Positions 62,546 through 64,000 of a DNA stretch of 64,000 nucleotides are shown here, one piece after another. The stretch is from Bordetella genomosp. 10 (GTDB lineage: Bacteria; Pseudomonadota; Gammaproteobacteria; Burkholderiales; Burkholderiaceae_B). The notes below the pieces were generated by a model. It was not told the DNA's origin. It did no database searches and saw only the letters and a list, made by a program, of their open reading frames with translations. The stretch spans positions 1,240,001 to 1,304,000 of the forward strand of contig NZ_NEVM01000005.1 of NCBI RefSeq assembly GCF_002261225.1, in the 5' to 3' direction. The position numbers and the translations under genes are program-made. Position 1 is the stretch's first letter. Each line of letters opens with the position of its first letter.

Positions 62546-64000
62546 TCAGGCTGTCGCCAGGGGTTCGAGCACGGCGAGCAGCGCGCGCGCATTGGCCTGG
62601 TCGCCGGCCTGGACCAGCACCCGCTGGACCACGCCGTCGAAAGGCGCGACGTGCTGCGTCTGCATCTTCATGGCCTCGGTAATGGCGACCACGTCGCCGC
62701 GCGCAACGCGGTCGCCCTCCGCCGCGCGCACCTCGATGACGCGGCTGCTCGTGGCGGCGCGCAATTCTCCGTTGGCGTCGTCGTCCGCCCCGTCGGTTCG
62801 CGCCGACAGGCTCACGTCCTGGAAGCGGCGCGCAACGCCGTCGCGGTGCAGATGCAGCACGTCGCCCGCGCGGACGTAGACGGCGCGGCCCGCGACGCCA
62901 TCCAACAGATAGGAAACCTGTCCCGCCGCATCGTCGCCGACGGTCTCATCGAGCAAGGCGATCTCCAGCGCCGCATCGTCCCCGGACACCCGATAGACGC
63001 AGTTCTCCCGCAGAACACGGACGGCCACGGCGTCCCCCTCCTCGCCCTCGCGCAATGCCAGCAGCGCCGGCAAGCGGCGCGACGGAATGTCGCGCATGCC
63101 GCCGGGGTGGCTCAGCAGCGCGGCGGCCAGGGCCGTGTCCTGCCACAGGCGGGCCGGGTCGGGCGCCGTCAATGCCGCGTAATGCCGCGCGATGAAGCCC
63201 GTGTCCGACGCCCCCGCGGCGAACGCGGGATGCGCCAAGCAGCGTCCCAGGAACTCGAGATTGGTGCGCACCCCCAGCACGACGGTCTCGCGCAAGGCCG
63301 CCCGCATCCGCCGGATGGCGGTGTCGCGGTCCGCGGCGTGCACCACCAGCTTGGCGAACATCGAGTCGTAATAGGGGGAAATCTCGTCGCCGGAACGGAT
63401 ACCGGATTCGACGCGGACCTCGCGCGGCGCGCGCCATAGCGCGACCACGCCGCTCTGCGGCATGAAATCCGCGGCGCCGTCCTCCGCGCAAAGGCGGACC
63501 TCGATCGCATGCCCCTCCAGGCGGATATCTTCCTGGCGCAAGGCCAGGGGCTGCCCCATCGCGATCTCGAACTGCAGCGCCACCAGGTCCAGGCCCGTGA
63601 TGGCCTCGGTCACGGGATGCTCGACCTGCAATCGGGTGTTCATCTCCATGAAGTAGAACTCGCCGTTGCCGTCCAGCAGGAACTCCAGCGTTCCCACGCC
63701 CTCATAAGCGATGGCCTTGACCGCGGCGACCGCCGCGCGCCCCATGGCGGCGCGCGTCCGCGCGTCGATGCCCGGACCCGGCGCCTCCTCGATCACCTTC
63801 TGGTGGCGGCGCTGGATCGAGCAATCGCGTTCGCCCAGGTGTATCGCGTGCCCGTAGCGGTCGGCAACCACCTGGATCTCGATATGGCGCGGCTGCTGCA
63901 CGGCTCGCTCGATGATGACGGCGGCGCTGCCGAAGGCGCTCAGCGCTTCGGACTGGGCGGCGCGCAGCGCCTCGGCGAACAGATGCCGTTCGAACACCAC
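62546..64000 (-). CDS. biotin-dependent acyl-CoA carboxylase alpha subunit (5' end outside window)
   Basis: At least 484 residues of a biotin carboxylase fused to a biotinyl domain. The visible carboxylase part has the RDCSIQRRHQKVIEEAPG segment (Glu and Lys of the active site), EFYFMEMNTRLQVEHPVTE with the catalytic Glu and Arg, and the C-terminal biotin carboxylase lobe. The biotin lysine lies in EAMKMQ close to the C terminus. The frame continues past the window edge; the valine codon there is not a start. Such subunits form methylcrotonyl-, propionyl- or geranyl-CoA carboxylases with a separate beta subunit, which is probably just outside. Confidence 0.92.
   Translation of the reverse strand: MVFERHLFAEALRAAQSEALSAFGSAAVIIERAVQQPRHIEIQVVADRYGHAIHLGERDCSIQRRHQKVIEEAPGPGIDARTRAAMGRAAVAAVKAIAYEGVGTLEFLLDGNGEFYFMEMNTRLQVEHPVTEAITGLDLVALQFEIAMGQPLALRQEDIRLEGHAIEVRLCAEDGAADFMPQSGVVALWRAPREVRVESGIRSGDEISPYYDSMFAKLVVHAADRDTAIRRMRAALRETVVLGVRTNLEFLGRCLAHPAFAAGASDTGFIARHYAALTAPDPARLWQDTALAAALLSHPGGMRDIPSRRLPALLALREGEEGDAVAVRVLRENCVYRVSGDDAALEIALLDETVGDDAAGQVSYLLDGVAGRAVYVRAGDVLHLHRDGVARRFQDVSLSARTDGADDDANGELRAATSSRVIEVRAAEGDRVARGDVVAITEAMKMQTQHVAPFDGVVQRVLVQAGDQANARALLAVLEPLATA

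Overview
The window is a 64 kb piece of a high-GC betaproteobacterial chromosome, most likely a Bordetella or Achromobacter-like member of the Alcaligenaceae. The reasons are the roughly 65-70% GC coding bias, five stand-alone Bug-type (tripartite tricarboxylate transporter) binding proteins without their membrane partners, many small catabolic operons each with an IclR or LysR regulator, and a type VI secretion locus of the Burkholderiales type. The species cannot be fixed from the sequence.

Layout: 1-539 is the end of a TonB-dependent siderophore receptor. 626-2898 holds a dicarboxylate/amino acid symporter and an IclR regulator. 3001-8997 is a six-gene cluster divergent from that IclR gene: a PuuE-type polysaccharide-deacetylase-fold hydrolase, an LVIVD beta-propeller protein, a CobW-family metallochaperone GTPase, a Bug protein, and an AtzG/AtzE-type amidase pair. 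It reads as an uptake and hydrolysis pathway for a cyclic or linear amide. 9198-11169 has alaA and a HAD phosphatase. About 11.3-18.9 kb is visibly poorer in GC and probably acquired. It carries a DUF2442 gene and a six-gene operon (Bug, AtuA-family protein and its small partner, SMP-30 lactonase, Bug, PRISE-like reductase) divergent from a LysR gene. 18971-23697 holds a second LysR gene with a Bug protein and an HpcH/HpaI aldolase, then a convergent denD-rraA pair resembling tetronate (erythronate) catabolism. A tRNA-Arg(UCU) follows.

24.3-33.2 kb is ordinary chromosome: outer-membrane phospholipase A, a 14-TM MFS pump under a perfect palindrome, DUF2945 and DUF488 genes, an EamA exporter with a MocR regulator, a COG4315 / ECF sigma / anti-sigma trio, and a GNAT acetyltransferase.

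33.3-56.3 kb is a type VI secretion locus arranged as two divergent blocks. The minus block, in transcription order, is TPR lipoprotein, tssB, tssC, hcp, tssE, tssF, tssG, clpV, vgrG, DUF4123 chaperone, VasX-like effector, DUF6708 membrane protein. The plus block is tssJ, tssK, tssL and a second vgrG. tssM and tssA are not in the window, so this machine must be completed from elsewhere or be incomplete.

56.3-64 kb is an acyl-CoA operon on the minus strand: biotin-dependent carboxylase alpha subunit (cut by the window end), two CaiB/BaiF CoA-transferases, a crotonase, an HMG-CoA-lyase-like enzyme, a Bug protein and an IclR regulator. The order carboxylase, crotonase, lyase recalls the leucine (liu) pathway, but both the lyase and the crotonase lack a residue that is catalytic in the classical enzymes. 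Several intergenic gaps contain short tandem repeats. One of them repeats the Shine-Dalgarno sequence of a Bug gene.
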